Below, piece by piece: positions 28,489 to 41,362 of a stretch of 64,000 bases of DNA. Positions within the stretch are counted from its first letter, which is position 1, and every line of letters starts with the position of its first letter. Both the position numbers and the translations under genes were made by a program. Source of the stretch: Trichoplax sp. H2. Its lineage: Eukaryota; Placozoa; Uniplacotomia; Trichoplacea. The notes beneath the pieces are model-generated. The model did not search any database. It was not told the DNA's origin and saw only the letters and a list, made by a program, of their open reading frames with translations. Location: the NCBI GenBank assembly GCA_003344405.1, contig NOWV01000062.1, positions 186,001-250,000 on the forward strand, written 5' to 3'.

Positions 28489-28975
28489 ATGATTCTATTA
28501 GAGTCTCCAATTTTGTAAATGATAATTATTGATATGCTATTCTATCTCCATTGTCGCTTACTTTAATATCGATTCAATATCCTGCAGTTAAGTTATTCGA
28601 ATAAACTATTAAAATAGAGAAGATTATTGTTCAAAGTATTTTCCCGAATGGGTATGATGTGGCTAAGGGGCTCCATTCAGTATGGTAATAGGATCACAGC
28701 TAGATGAAAGTTGAACTCTTTCCATCCTCTGATTCTATTAAAGTCACAAATTTTGTAATTGATGATCATAGATGTCGTATTATGCCGCCATTCCCGCTTA
28801 TTTTAACATCGATGATTCAATGCCAAGTAATAATGCTATTCAAATTAGCTGTTAATATAGTCAAGAACATTGTTCAAAGTATTTTCTCAAATCGGCATGA
28901 TATCTCCAAGGGGCTCCATTCAACATGGTAATAGGATCACAGCAAGAGAAAAGTTGAACTCTTTTCATCAAACTA
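28489..28975. repeat. Tandem duplication, two copies of about 242 bases
   Basis: The copies (about 28489-28726 and 28727-28975) both have GATTCTATTANAGTC, TTGTTCAAAGTATTTTC, GGGGCTCCATTCA and ATGGTAATAGGATCACAGC. Long runs between them are identical, so it is younger than the neighbouring array. Confidence 0.85.
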
Positions 28976-29347
28976 TTGCAGCTAAAATGATTATAAACGA
29001 GCATTGTCTGAAGTATTGATTAATGTAAGGCCATGACAGAGTAATAGTAAGCCAATTGGTGTCCTAGAATAATATAACTAACGATAGAAATTCCTTCAAG
29101 AATACATCATCATCAATCCAATCATGTTATTCATTACAAGAATAAAAGGTGTTCAATTGTAAAATGGAGTAGATTAACGATAAAGGATGTATTCTTTTTA
29201 ATTATACTATTTGACACAACATTTTTTGACGCTATGACTATTATTCAAGCAGACTGCAATGGATTTGATCTAAACTCCACGGATGATTTACTGTTGTAAT
29301 TTTCATGTTAAATGAAATCTCATCCTCTCGACAATCGCCTTTTCGAT

Positions 29348-29732
29348 TCACTTTGGCTATCCCTAGTGATGCTTATTGGACTTGGCAATATTTTGACGCT
29401 AAGTTAGCGATGTCTGTCCATATTTTTTTTGTCTTTTCTTATTCTATTGATATCCCAGTGTATTTTCTTGTTTTTTTCATTCTATTCATGATTTTATACT
29501 TTGAATCAATAACTTCAAGTGGGTGTATTCTTAGCCATGATATATTATTGAGCCTGGCTAGTTAATAGAGAAGTTCTACTATAACTAGCTGACATTCATC
29601 ATGACATTGTTTGCTATATGTAAACTTGGTACCATTTGGCTTGGTTTATCCTCTTTCTTTTCTATTAACTCTTTTATATGTAGCCGTATACCCGTCGATA
29701 TCGACATTGCCATCTTTCAAATAGGAGTATAA
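29348..29732 (+). pseudogene. Possible decayed rhodopsin-type GPCR fragment (TM1-TM3-like)
   Basis: Three pieces lie in receptor order in different plus-strand frames. LWLSLVMLIGLGNILTLS then stop (29351-29407) has the TM1 GxGN pattern. IFFVFSYSIDIPVYFLVFFI (29422-29481) resembles TM2 with a shifted LSxxD. ICKLGTIWLGLSSFFSINSF followed by ICSRIPVDIDIAIF (29616-29717) resembles TM3 from its cysteine to a degraded DRYIAIF. The colinear order of the three is the main argument; frame changes and stops mean no intact protein. Low sequence complexity is the main argument against. Confidence 0.38.
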
Positions 29733-32700
29733 ATAGAGCTCGATAGCATAATTAATCACTAGTCCATTATAACGCTGACTTGTTTCCTAAGCTTTATACA
29801 GTATACAAAAATAAAAAAAGTTAAATTTTTGCATGGTGGAAAAATTTTAAATATACCTTCTTCTCACTTATGACGCATCCATCCATATGGCGATTTGAAC
29901 CCTTTAAAATCCAATTAATCCTACTCTTTGCTATCCATTGAAAAGTTGAAATTATTACCAAATCGTAAGGAATAGAAATAGAATTGATTCCATCTATCAT
30001 CGCGTAAAATTGAATCCACTATTATTATTTTCCATTCAATCTACTTTACATCATTGATTTGGATAATCATCAACGACTTAGTATTACTTGGACTACTATC
30101 TTCATGTACACGATAATTTAAGACGTCTTTCTCTATCGCCGTACAAGATAGAATCAACTGTACTATTATAGTACGGTATATTAGCAAGGCAACCTATTCT
30201 TGTGGTAAAATCGATCAAAGTTCCCCGCCGTTAACTTTGATTAGAAGGTAAGACTACATTGAAAATACTTTCTATTACGTTCATCGGTGTCTAATCTACT
30301 TTCCTATTTTTTGGACAAATGTTCTCTACTTTAGCCATTAATAACACAATAGTCAACTTGATTTTCGCTCTTTATTTTATTTTTCTCCACTAGCTATTTT
30401 TTCCACTTTCTCTACTTTGTCTTCAACACGATTGACTTGGAAATTAATAATCCCAAGTTGATTTAATAATCAGTCTAATGTGGCAAGATAAAATTGTCAT
30501 CAGTCATACACTCAACTTTCATTATATATCCAACAGTACAATCGACTATTGATTGGAGTAATTTGCATATCTTCTAAAAACGTGTTTAACATAAGATTAA
30601 AGGGTAACAACTAGCTCATAGAGTTAGTAATAAGTAAGAAGAGAGAGAGAGAGAGAGAAAAAGAGAGAATCGATGATATGATCTTCAACTCGATTACTAC
30701 AATAATCTATTTCAGAAGTAAACTAAGCAATACTATAGTCAAGGTACAGAATTGAGGCAGTTAAAAGGACTTGTTAAGTATCCAAATTGACGATAGGCAG
30801 CGGCTAATTGATTCGAAACTAGTTTATCGCCTTGTTTAACATATTCCGAAGAGGAAGGGTTATTTCCTCTCGTCATTAATTGTCTTCAACGATAGAAAAA
30901 TCGCTAGATTATCCATTTATACATTCTTTAGAACGTATACAGAGATAAATTCATGTCTTGAACTACAGTATTATTATTTCGTTAAGAAATCGCTAAAGAG
31001 ACTCAAAGTCAAGAGATTGAAGAAAAATGGAAGCATGCTGTAGGTTAAATAATGATGTTAGAAACATTGTGGCTTGGCCAATTATAACATTGTATGGCAG
31101 TTAGAATATGCGTTGACTTGAAATCGTATGGATTGATTTCAGGCGAGCATTTCGAAAAAATTTGCTGACAAAGCGCTAATAAGGAGTAGGAGAGGGATGA
31201 AGTTTTCTCATGATGAAGACTAGTCATAATCATGGGGGAGTAGTTGGATTTATGTTGTTGTTGCAAATGCCGTCAAAATCATGATGTCTGTATGAAAATA
31301 TATCAGGTATACAAGAGGGGTTACAAATAACGAATCAACAAGGAAGGGGTAGCCATTTTTATTTTTGTTTTATAAGCCTCTGGTATAAAATACAATCTGT
31401 TCAATAATCTTCAGTACCAAGAAATTCTAGACACTGAAAGAAAAATGAACCATAATGGATATCGCATCGGAATTAACTTTACATATGAGTAGGACAGCAG
31501 GGAGAATGAATTCATAAAGCGAATAAAATTTTATATTTTGGCCCAATTTTTTTTCTGATTTGTTTTATGACGACAACTTAGGTATAAGAATTTTGACGTT
31601 TCACTATTTCTATCTTCATTTGCTTTGGTAATCGTTGTAGTATACTAAAGTAAAAATATCGAACAAGGAATTGACTATGTTAAAACAGAGGCACTGAGAA
31701 AGGAAATAATTACCTTAACATAATAACGTCGCTAAGGGAGACAGAGAAAGTAGAAAATATGAGGATGTCACTAAATACTAGTATATTCCAGTGACAATGT
31801 ATTGCTAAAATGAGATGCGATTGACTGATTATACGAAGACAGATATACTGTATATGACTAACTCGACAGTAAGAGAGAATAACCGATTACTAGAAATTGA
31901 TTTATAAATAACTGTAAAGCTATCCTGAATCAATATAGATGTGGCAACATGACCAATTGAAATGAAAAACCTACTTCGAGCGTATTCAAATTTTTGTGGT
32001 AAAACGAGATAGGTTGAATTATAAACTTGTATTCAAAGTAGACTAAAGATTAAAGCTTAGTCTCATCAATTCTGGAAAAGTGAATTGATTACCATAATGA
32101 AGGAATAATAGATACTCGCCAGTATTACTTCAAGTAGGAAAAATAAGTTAACTGAACCTTTATAGACATTTTACTCGCTATTTTTCTTAATGATTGAAAA
32201 AATTAAAACAGAAAGGCAATGACTACATCCTAAGTTTATGCCACTGGAGAAATGAATATAATAGGTAGTAAAATAGAACTGGATGTTCATCAATTTGAAT
32301 CAGGTAAACTGGAATAGTGGATAAAATCATTGAAAGATTATTGCTAATAGTAAAACGGCGAAGAAAGTAGCTCGATAGAGGGTCTATAAAGTTAAAAGGA
32401 GTCAATCGAGTGTAAGAAGATATTGGAAAATAGCTTATACAATATTGTCGTTAATCCATGCCTATTTAGATATTTTTATTAACATCCAGCAATCATAGAT
32501 GATGCTACTGATGTTATTCTCCATTTTCAATATCTTACTGAACTTTAAAATTTGATGAATGGGCAAAACTGAGTAGGTAAACGTTGGAAACCGCTATAAT
32601 CATCAATTAACTACAAATAATTCATCATAACGTATTGATTTCATAGAACTAGCAGTAAGGCTATTTTCTATTCCTCTGTGTTTCTACCTGACATTATAGT

Positions 32701-33185
32701 AAATAGCTCAAAAGGAATATAACAAGGCTTCTCTTGTTCAATTTCATCTTATTACTTCAATCAGCTCTTCTATATGTAGATACTTGCACAATTTTGTCAT
32801 TTTATCGACAAACTTAATCCATTTGAAGACTACATGACATACATGAATTACAACTGGGTACGAAGAAAAAGGACCAAATTGAAACTGTTATTGTCAACAA
32901 CCAACAGAAAGAATAGCTACCATAGAATCTACGTATAGACATATGCGATTAGAAGAAAAGTGCTTAAATAGGAATAATTATCTAATACCTTCAATTAAAT
33001 AGAAAAGCAATGGATGAGGATATATCAAACAAAGATACAGATAAAATGAATACAATATGAAGAACTGAGATCGCTACTAGTGTGAAAATTCTTTAAAGAT
33101 GATCAGGATAAAGTATTAGTCATTGCTCTAGACTGAAAGGATTAAAAATGGTGAGGAAAAATCAGGAAGAATAGATTCTATAGTA
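29733..33185. other. Non-coding stretch with a GA microsatellite and a hairpin
   Basis: A (GA)n run lies at about 30640-30660. A hairpin ATCAAAGTT/AACTTTGAT lies at 30214-30241. Frames reach 73 codons and are not recognised. Confidence 0.5.
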
Positions 33186-33189
33186 AAAA

Positions 33190-33775
33190 TTGCTATAGTT
33201 TAACTTAAAGTAAAGAGTTACTCTTACATCATAGGATATTCCAAGTAGGTTTATGAGCTTGTAGTAGTAGTATTGACGATTCTTGATAGGAATGAAATTA
33301 GTATATCAAGATAGTAGCAGTTCTAATCAAGTAGTTTAACTTAAAGAAAAAAGTTGTGCTTACATCATAAGAAATTCCAACCAGGCTGCGATCTTGTAGT
33401 TATCATGATGACGAATTTTGATAGAAATAAAATCAGAATATCAAAGATAGTAACAGTTCTAGTCAAGTATTTGAACTTGAAAAAGTAGAATGAAATTTTA
33501 TAGTAACAACTACAGCTGTTTGACTTAAAATTAAGGGTTGCACCTACGTTGTAGAAAATCCCAACTAGACTACGAGTTTGTAGTTTTAGTGATAAAATAA
33601 AACTAGAATATCAAGATAGCAACAGTTCTAGTCAAGTAATTTAACTTAAATAAATAGTTGCGCTTACATTGTAGGATATTATCACTAAGCTAGGAGCTTA
33701 TAATTATAGTAATGATTAATTTTGTTAGAAGTAAAGTTAGAGTACCAAGATAATAACAGTTCAAGTCAGGCATTT
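33190..33775. repeat. Tandem repeat, 4 units of about 140 bases
   Basis: Each unit holds GTTTAACTTAAA, TTACATCATAGGA(A/T)ATTCCAA, AGCTTGTAG and a CAAGATAGTAACAGTTCTAGTCAAG end. Units begin near 33195, 33335, 33508 and 33627. Confidence 0.8.
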
Positions 33776-35435
33776 AAATTTGAAAGAAATCACTTAGCTT
33801 ATCAAAGAGAAGGTGGAGAAGGAAGGCCGTCAAAATCATAATTTTAACGATGCTATATATCAGTATTAGTATAGAGATGTAAATGCCACGGTAATAAATG
33901 TACTTATATGGAGAAAATTTGAACACGAAATTAATACCATAATTAGTAGTTTGAAATACAACTGTAGTGCAGTAAAAAGATTACAGAAAGATTTTTAAAA
34001 TATAAGTATGGAAGAATTAGGAAAACGTGTAAAAGCAAATATAGATACCACGTCAGAATCTTTTATAGACTATCGGTTGGATATCCCCTAGCAATGGAGT
34101 AATAGCAAATTCATTATATCGATTACAGAAGAAACAGAACTTAAAAAACTATGTATCATATTAGTGGGTATCAGATTATTCCAATCTATCATATTTTATT
34201 AACTATAAATCAATATTAATGTTGGTCTTGCAATAATTATCTAGTTTCACTTTTAAGTTTGTCCTTGCGCGTATATGAAGTAGGCAATTAAACCATAAAA
34301 AATTGATGTACTCATTTACTTTACTGCAAGATTTTATTCCTCTATTTATTATCAAGCCCTCTTGAGGTATAGAAGTGAATGCAATATAAAGTATTTAGCA
34401 CTTTTTCTGTTTTCCCTTAAGTGTATATTCTTATACAGAAGAACACAGATTCAAAGTTGCTCATTTTTATAACGTTATTTTTAATGTCATTACAGTAATA
34501 ATTCTAGGAACTACTGAAAATCGCTAAAAATAACAAGAGTAGTTAGGGTAGTTCAATCATAAAAGAAAATTATATATAAACATCAGTATCGTATAATTCC
34601 GTTGTCGAAATTGAGAAAAGTGATAAAGTTAAGCTAGGAATTGATGAGTTCTCAAGCGCATAATTTATTGAAGACAATAACTTAGGGAGAGAAAAATAAT
34701 TGAATTAATTGCACTTGGACAGATACTGAGAGACAAACAAGAGACGAAAAACTGGGGCTCTAGGCCTCTAACTGTAAGATTATGTATTAACAAATTATAG
34801 TTCATCAGTTGTCATAACTTCCATTTATTTAAAGCTGTCTAATTCTGAACACCCGTCTCACTTACGAGTAAAATAATAGCTAAAATAAGAATATTCTTGA
34901 TTTTGGTAACTTATTTATTAGAGGAGTCCCTATACTAGTTCTGTTTATTATTAGAGTTACCACTTCGATTTCGAAATATTAAACTTTCTAGAAATGACTC
35001 ATGTCCCCTCATTTTTAAATTCTGCAAGAACGTAAAATTAAATCTATAAAATGATGGCTTAAGATTAGAAGGAAGTGCTCATGTAAGAAACAAATTAGTA
35101 ACGGTAGTTTTTAGATTCTATATACGAAATATTAATGTGAGTCATGAGAAATCAAAACGCTTACAATTCCATATGGCCACTAGTTACCTAAAATTATTAC
35201 AATACTAAATCAAATAACTTGACTATAACAACAAATCAATCAAAACAAACATCTAGTTGCCTTTCAGTATCCTCAGAAAATATTGAATAGCCGTATATAC
35301 GCCATATCTGAGGAAATGATTCTCTGAATTACGCGATAAAAGTTGTGAAGAGAAGCTTATTAGCGAATGATAGAGCAGGTATCAAGGATAGTCGTTAATG
35401 ACTGTAAACGATCGTTCTTGTTCCAATAATTACAG
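33776..35435. other. No feature seen
   Basis: AT-rich, no frames of note. Confidence 0.5.
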
Positions 35436-35439
35436 AGTA

Positions 35440-35670
35440 TAGCCTATGATATTCTAATTGACTTTAGTCATAATGCAAAAATTTAAGCTCTATGACTATT
35501 GCTCAAACTGCTATTAATTAACAATTATGTGCAGATAATTTATTAAGGCTGTATCAATATATTATTGACTTTGGTTATCATGCTATAACCTAAGCTCTAT
35601 GACCATTAATTAAACTGCTATTGATCAATAATTTTGCGCTGATAGTTTATTAAGGCTGTATTGGCATACT
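35440..35670. repeat. Two direct copies of about 113 bases
   Basis: Both copies carry TTGACTTTNGTNAT, TAAGCTCTATGACNATT, AAACTGCTATT and TTTATTAAGGCTGTAT. Confidence 0.75.
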
Positions 35671-38600
35671 ATTTACAAATCGATCCTATCTTATAAATCA
35701 TCTAACGGCAAAATACGATACTTTGTTATACTTTAATAATAAGTTATTATAATAGAATATTAGCTGATGGTGAGCTACAAAATACTGATTGAATAAATAC
35801 AGGGTAGCATTCAAATTCATGAATAAAAATTTCAATCACCTAATAGAAGTATTATAATTTTTTCTTATTCAGAAACCCCACTTTTAGAACTATTATATAT
35901 GAAATTAACAAACCCGTTAAAATTTTATTCAATAATTTATCATTGTATGCAATACGTCTACATTAAAACCAAGGACCAGTTTTGATACTTCATTTGTCAA
36001 AGATATTTAAGAGTCTCTGTTGACTTTTAAATCAAAATTTAACCTAACCTAGTGTAAAATTAATCGCATCTTCATTATATCTTTCCAATAAATTATTAAT
36101 ATTCTAAAACGAATGACATAGCTGGATGGTCAACGTGACTAACCGATAAATCATTTTTATCCAATTCGCACAAAATGATCTATATCCACTGAGAATTGAA
36201 AATTTTGCAATGGCTTGAAATTTGATAATTTCTAATCTTTTTGGGTAAAAGTAGATTGCATAAATTATATCAGTTTCATGGAAGATTTCATACTTCCATA
36301 AAATGTTCTTAACAATTCTGAAAGGTTTTACTTAAAATAGATCTTGAAAAAGATTAAGTTAAGCTATATTAAAAAAGCAATTAAACTATTCATTACATGT
36401 TGTAGAGATTAATATTATTTAGATCTAAAAAAGTCTTAAGCATCTTACATAGACCCTCTAATAGTTATCACGAAAAGATTTGGCCATTTTTCATTCACTA
36501 ATATGAGTAATTCTAACTAGAATAGACATAAAATTGGCTTTGTAAAAGCTTAAACTTAATTAATCTGTTTTAAAGTCTACTTTATAATTATGGATAGCTA
36601 ATAACATGGAACAACCGTTTAGTTGTACAAGCCTATTCAACTATTGCGATAGGAAGTGATCTATTAGTGATTAGGTATCGTTACTATTAATTAGATATAC
36701 TGTATTTGTAGTCTCTTTAACCATATCCCATCGGCTTTTCTATTATATAGGTAGTATAATCCCTTGAACTATCTTTTAGAGTATACTTGTTTACAGCTAA
36801 TTTCGATCTTCTATTATACTATAAAATAATAACCAGTCAATCAGTCCATAATATCATGTGACGACAATGTAATCCTTGAATTCATCAAAAATTAATTATC
36901 ATAGAATTAAAAATAGATGATAAATGTGATTAAGATATTAATTAATCATAATAAACATGTTTGAAATCAGTCAATTGATCGCAACGAGTTCAATAGTAAC
37001 ATTGCACTTCGTTTTAACTATCAGGAAATGAAGATAATTCTATTTGCAGATTTCTATATGATATACTTTATAAAGTCTAGGTCTATCATAGCAACGCAAT
37101 TTTGTTATAAATTGGATGATAAAAAATACTCTACAACCAGTACTACATGGCATTAAAGATATACCTCGATAACTCTGTAGATGCTATAAAGTTACAAGTA
37201 ATAAAACTTGCGAGGATGCAATTGATTTGGTAAATCAAATTATCTTAAAACATGCTGACACGTTAATAGAACAGTAAAAATTGATCTCATAAAGGACCTA
37301 TCAGATAGTGTCGTATAAATTACGAATAATAATGATAGTAGCACTACAGTTAGCTTAAAATGTAATAGTCTCCAAAATTATCTTAAGATTAATACCAGTA
37401 GCGAAGATTCATTATAAGAAGAAAACTATATATTATCAATTAGAGTGAAATTAATGACTATAACAAATTGATAGTTCATCTCAAGATATCAAAGTATTGC
37501 TAGAATTTGTAATAATTATAGGCTGTAATTTTAACGATCTGTCACTAGTAAAATTAATTATGTTTGTTGCGGTAGGGTAGCAAAGATCCATTAAAAAGAT
37601 GTAAATTAATTGAAAATAATAACTTAGACATTTAAAATTATTGACTAGACAAGGTCTATTATTTTGGTTATAACTTATCCTATCTAGAATTGACTTATAC
37701 TACGGCATTGAAGTTGTTATTATTGATACAGACAACCAGCATCGTGATTTTTAGCAATTCGTTAAGCACAAAATTCGAGGTAAATCTTTTAGATATGAAG
37801 AGAGAGAACATAAACTATTCAATGGCCCATGACTGAGTTTAAAAAGATTGTCTAAATATTAGGATATTTACTTTTCTAGTGATTTCTTATATTTAGGCGT
37901 TATCTGATACTTTAATATAATCAAGCAAATGCTAAATTGATATCGCTAAAATGATAAAAGTGATCAGTAATAATCATCTTCAAAGTACTACAATGATGTC
38001 AGCAATTTGCAAATGGACTTGATTATCACATGACAATATTATGAATCTTCTAGTCTTTCCACCCTTTTTTATCCCAAAGGATATAATCTAGCTGTGATGT
38101 ATGATCTATTCCCAACAGAAAGTTAGTATTCAATCTATGTTTGTTGATAAATTAAATTGATTATATGGAGGTACGCTAGCAACAAGACTTGAATATAATC
38201 TAATTCTCTGCGGGGATGTATCCTAAACTTTACATAATATATGGACCACACCTACCATCTTGTTGACGATATTGATTACTTGTATCGGCAATATCTATCA
38301 TTTATACATTATAGAATTATTAATCTCGATTTAATCACGTTTATAATTCAAGCATGGGAGATAGTATTTATAAACTAAATCTATCTGTTGAAATAATATA
38401 ATAGAAAGAATCTTGACTCGATCATCTTCATTATGCCAGACTGAAATTTAGTTCTGCCAATCGAATCAATCAATCAACTATCCGGAGGCAGAACGTCAAA
38501 AAATCACCATTGATTTGATCATGTTTATAATTTATGTTTGATAGTTTGTACTATCAATCATATCATTCTTGATTTGATTAAGGTTATAGTGAAGTGAATA

Positions 38601-39540
38601 AATTAATCGATTTACAACAGTATCCTCAATATATTTACCTATTATGAAGCCCAGATCCGCAAGTTATCTTGTAAATTTATTTGTGAAATTTTACGAATAA
38701 ATTGTAATACTAGTAATTTTTAAATTATCTATGACTCATTGACCCGTGCTCTTCTCAAATAGCAAGCAGTAGGGGAGTGCTAGTAATTAATCTTCAACGT
38801 GGCAATGTTCGTCATATTTAAAACAGAATATGGTCTCACGCCGCGGTTAAACAAAAGCCTATAGAACTATTTTTTAAGGCGGTTCGAGAAGAATTAAAAT
38901 TCAGCAAAAGTAGCAGAATAGTTTTAAAAGTTTGCCGATGCTAATTTAAGAGGTTCATTAAGTTCGAAGCTAGAGTCTCTAGTTTTTATTCTACCTGATT
39001 CTATGTTAAAAGGTAAAAACTTCTTACTGATATCAATAATCAGGCAGTGGTACACTAAAAAATACTATAAGTACACTTCTGTTACGTAAATTGGTTGACT
39101 AAGTACTGATGACTGTTTGATGGCAATGTTAGTAATATTTTTTAGGATATAATAAAAAAACTGCATATTTAAAAATCTACTACATGAATGATTAACAGAT
39201 CTTTAAAGTAAAATGTTATTGTACAGTCATAAACTTATAACTACTATGCTAAAAGAGTAGATATTCGTATTATAACAACTATAGTGATAAAATGATAGCT
39301 ATCTTGCTATATACCGTACTTCCCGAGATTAATTAAATGTAATTTGAAATTAAATTCAAGATCTAATGCATTTGCTGCTGCTGTAGCTTTCGGTCAATTT
39401 ACAGTTTTCGTCTCCATTTTAGATACACAACTCTAACTAAAGTGGAACTAATAATCGTTAAGCTAGAAGAACAATTAAAAAAAGACTAAATTAATCTTGA
39501 AATCAATGACTTAAAAAACTTAAAATAGAAACGTTATTTC
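35671..39540. other. Non-coding stretch, nothing recognised
   Basis: No frame above 60 codons and no clear array. The end of this block is the natural place for Cav3 upstream exons or promoter, but no promoter element can be called by eye. Confidence 0.45.
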
Positions 39541-39887
39541 ACTGATATTCTAATTCTAGCCTTAACCTTGACGGTAATCTTAATTTTTTACCTAATTTAT
39601 CACAATTTTTAACCCTAACTTTATTACCTCCAATTTAATGACAACATTAGTGACGCAATGAATAGAAATTAAGGTATTATCGTATCTAATTGATTTTTTT
39701 TGTATTTATGACCTTAGCGTTGGTTTTAATACTTGACAGCAAAGTATACTTCCATTTAAATAAACCTTTATCTACGGTTATGACGTTAATTTATTTACTA
39801 AGCATTCCTACTGTCTCTTTACCAATTATTCTGTCACAGCCGGATTTGGATAAAGTTGTATTGCTCCTGACCACTGACAGATACTGA
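39541..39887 (+). other. Two small hydrophobic open frames upstream of Cav3, nature unknown
   Basis: The frames read ILILALTLTVILIFYLIYH then stop (39541-39612), and a 65-codon ATG frame at 39690-39887 with hydrophobic segments (IFFVFMTLALVLIL; STVMTLIYLLSIPTVSLPII). They could be a membrane-protein remnant or chance frames in T-rich DNA. I recognise no family, and no splice link to the Cav3 gene is evident. Confidence 0.15.
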
Positions 39888-40940
39888 GTTAAACAGAGTA
39901 GAGCAAAATTGTAATTTTCTGTCATTAGTCAGCTCTTTTAATTCTTTTAAACCGTTTTTGATTCCTTGACTACCTACCATTTCTTAATCCATTACGAAAT
40001 TAAACTCTTAAAATACGTACATCAATCAATAAGTATTATTACGGACAAATGCCGTATCTCTGTTTACATGTAGAATGCTAGATAAACTGGAATCATTTCA
40101 TTAAGAAGTCCATTGCATAAGCACGCCAAGATAAGAAACAACTCAAAGAGCGATACTGAGAGTACTTACGATTCTAATTATCAAAGGTGGGATAATTTTA
40201 TTGAACGCCAAAAATCGATATTAGGAAGAAAGTGACGAAGCAAACAGAAAAACTAAATTAAAATAAGTAGTTTTAACTCAAGAGTTAATTTTTTCTTTTT
40301 TAATTGATAAGTATAAATAATCTACATCATAATACGTTTGATTGTACACACATTTTCTGTTTTAATAGTAAAATATATAAAATGACTTAGCACAGGATAT
40401 CTTAATGTACTCTAGACTACTCTGACTTTAAATATAATTATGCTGATTAGAACCAAGAGGTGATGCCGTGGGCATAATTATTTTATATTGATTTTCTCAC
40501 GTAAAGGTGTCCTTCCATTAAGTTACCGATTGAATTGTCGATAAACAATTCATTAGTCTTGATGCAAGTCTTTAGGCTCGACGCCTTATTAAGATATAAT
40601 TTATTGACTTGATAGATTTCATCCTTATGATTAAAGCATAAAAATTTTCGATATCGATACAAGTTAAATTCTGCCAATTTTCCTATTACATTATTACATT
40701 AGAGCCGTAATTAAGAGAAATGAGAAGAAAAAGAAGTGATCAAACTTCAGAAAATTTTGATGAGAATTTTTTACTTTTATTCTAGATTATTAATAAGCTT
40801 TATATCGCAATTTGATGTTTTATGCAAGTCATGCAAATAAAATGGATATTTCGTTCGCTATCATTGCCTTCACTTATAATATGACATTGCTCTCTATTCT
40901 ATCAGCTAATTGGAATCTTGTATTATTACTTCTAGTTGAT

Positions 40941-41362
40941 ATGTCATCGAATGGCCATCGCTGTCATCAAAGGTTTGCTGCTTCAAGTAGCTATCAATCT
41001 GATCAACCCTCTCATCATGCCATAGATAGGAATAAACATCAGGATTTGCCTTATCATGGAAAAGCTAAGTCACCTGATTTATTATCACCAATATCAGCCT
41101 ATGATCGATATCAACAAGGCCGCCAACAACAAGATAGAACAAATCAAAACTATAAAGCAGATAATTATCGACAACCTCACGATGTAATTAGAGAATTTCA
41201 ATCAGAACAACAGATTAATAGTAACGATGATGCCGATATTGATGATGAAATTCATCCAGTTGTATGCTGGTATTTACATAAAGACGAATGGCCAAGGAAA
41301 TATTTTGTTAAACTATCCCAATGGAGATATCCTTTCATAGATGGATTTAATATTATCAAGTA
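40941..41362 (+). CDS. Cav3 exon 1: cytoplasmic N-terminus
   Basis: This exon is polar and rich in Q, H, S and D. It ends with a segment ([15 protein letters not shown]) that aligns by eye with the vertebrate Cav3 pre-S1 segment (PVVFFYL..D.RPR), which fixes the identity and frame. I chose the ATG at 40941 because the open frame upstream, with ATGs at 40815 and 40842, would add a hydrophobic stretch unlike any Cav3 N-terminus. The ATG at 40842 does have a better Kozak context (A at -3, G at +4), so a start there or in an upstream exon is possible. The proposed donor (GTTAGA at 41363) overlaps the in-frame stop TAG, which begins at 41361, and is not a strong consensus site. Confidence 0.75.
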
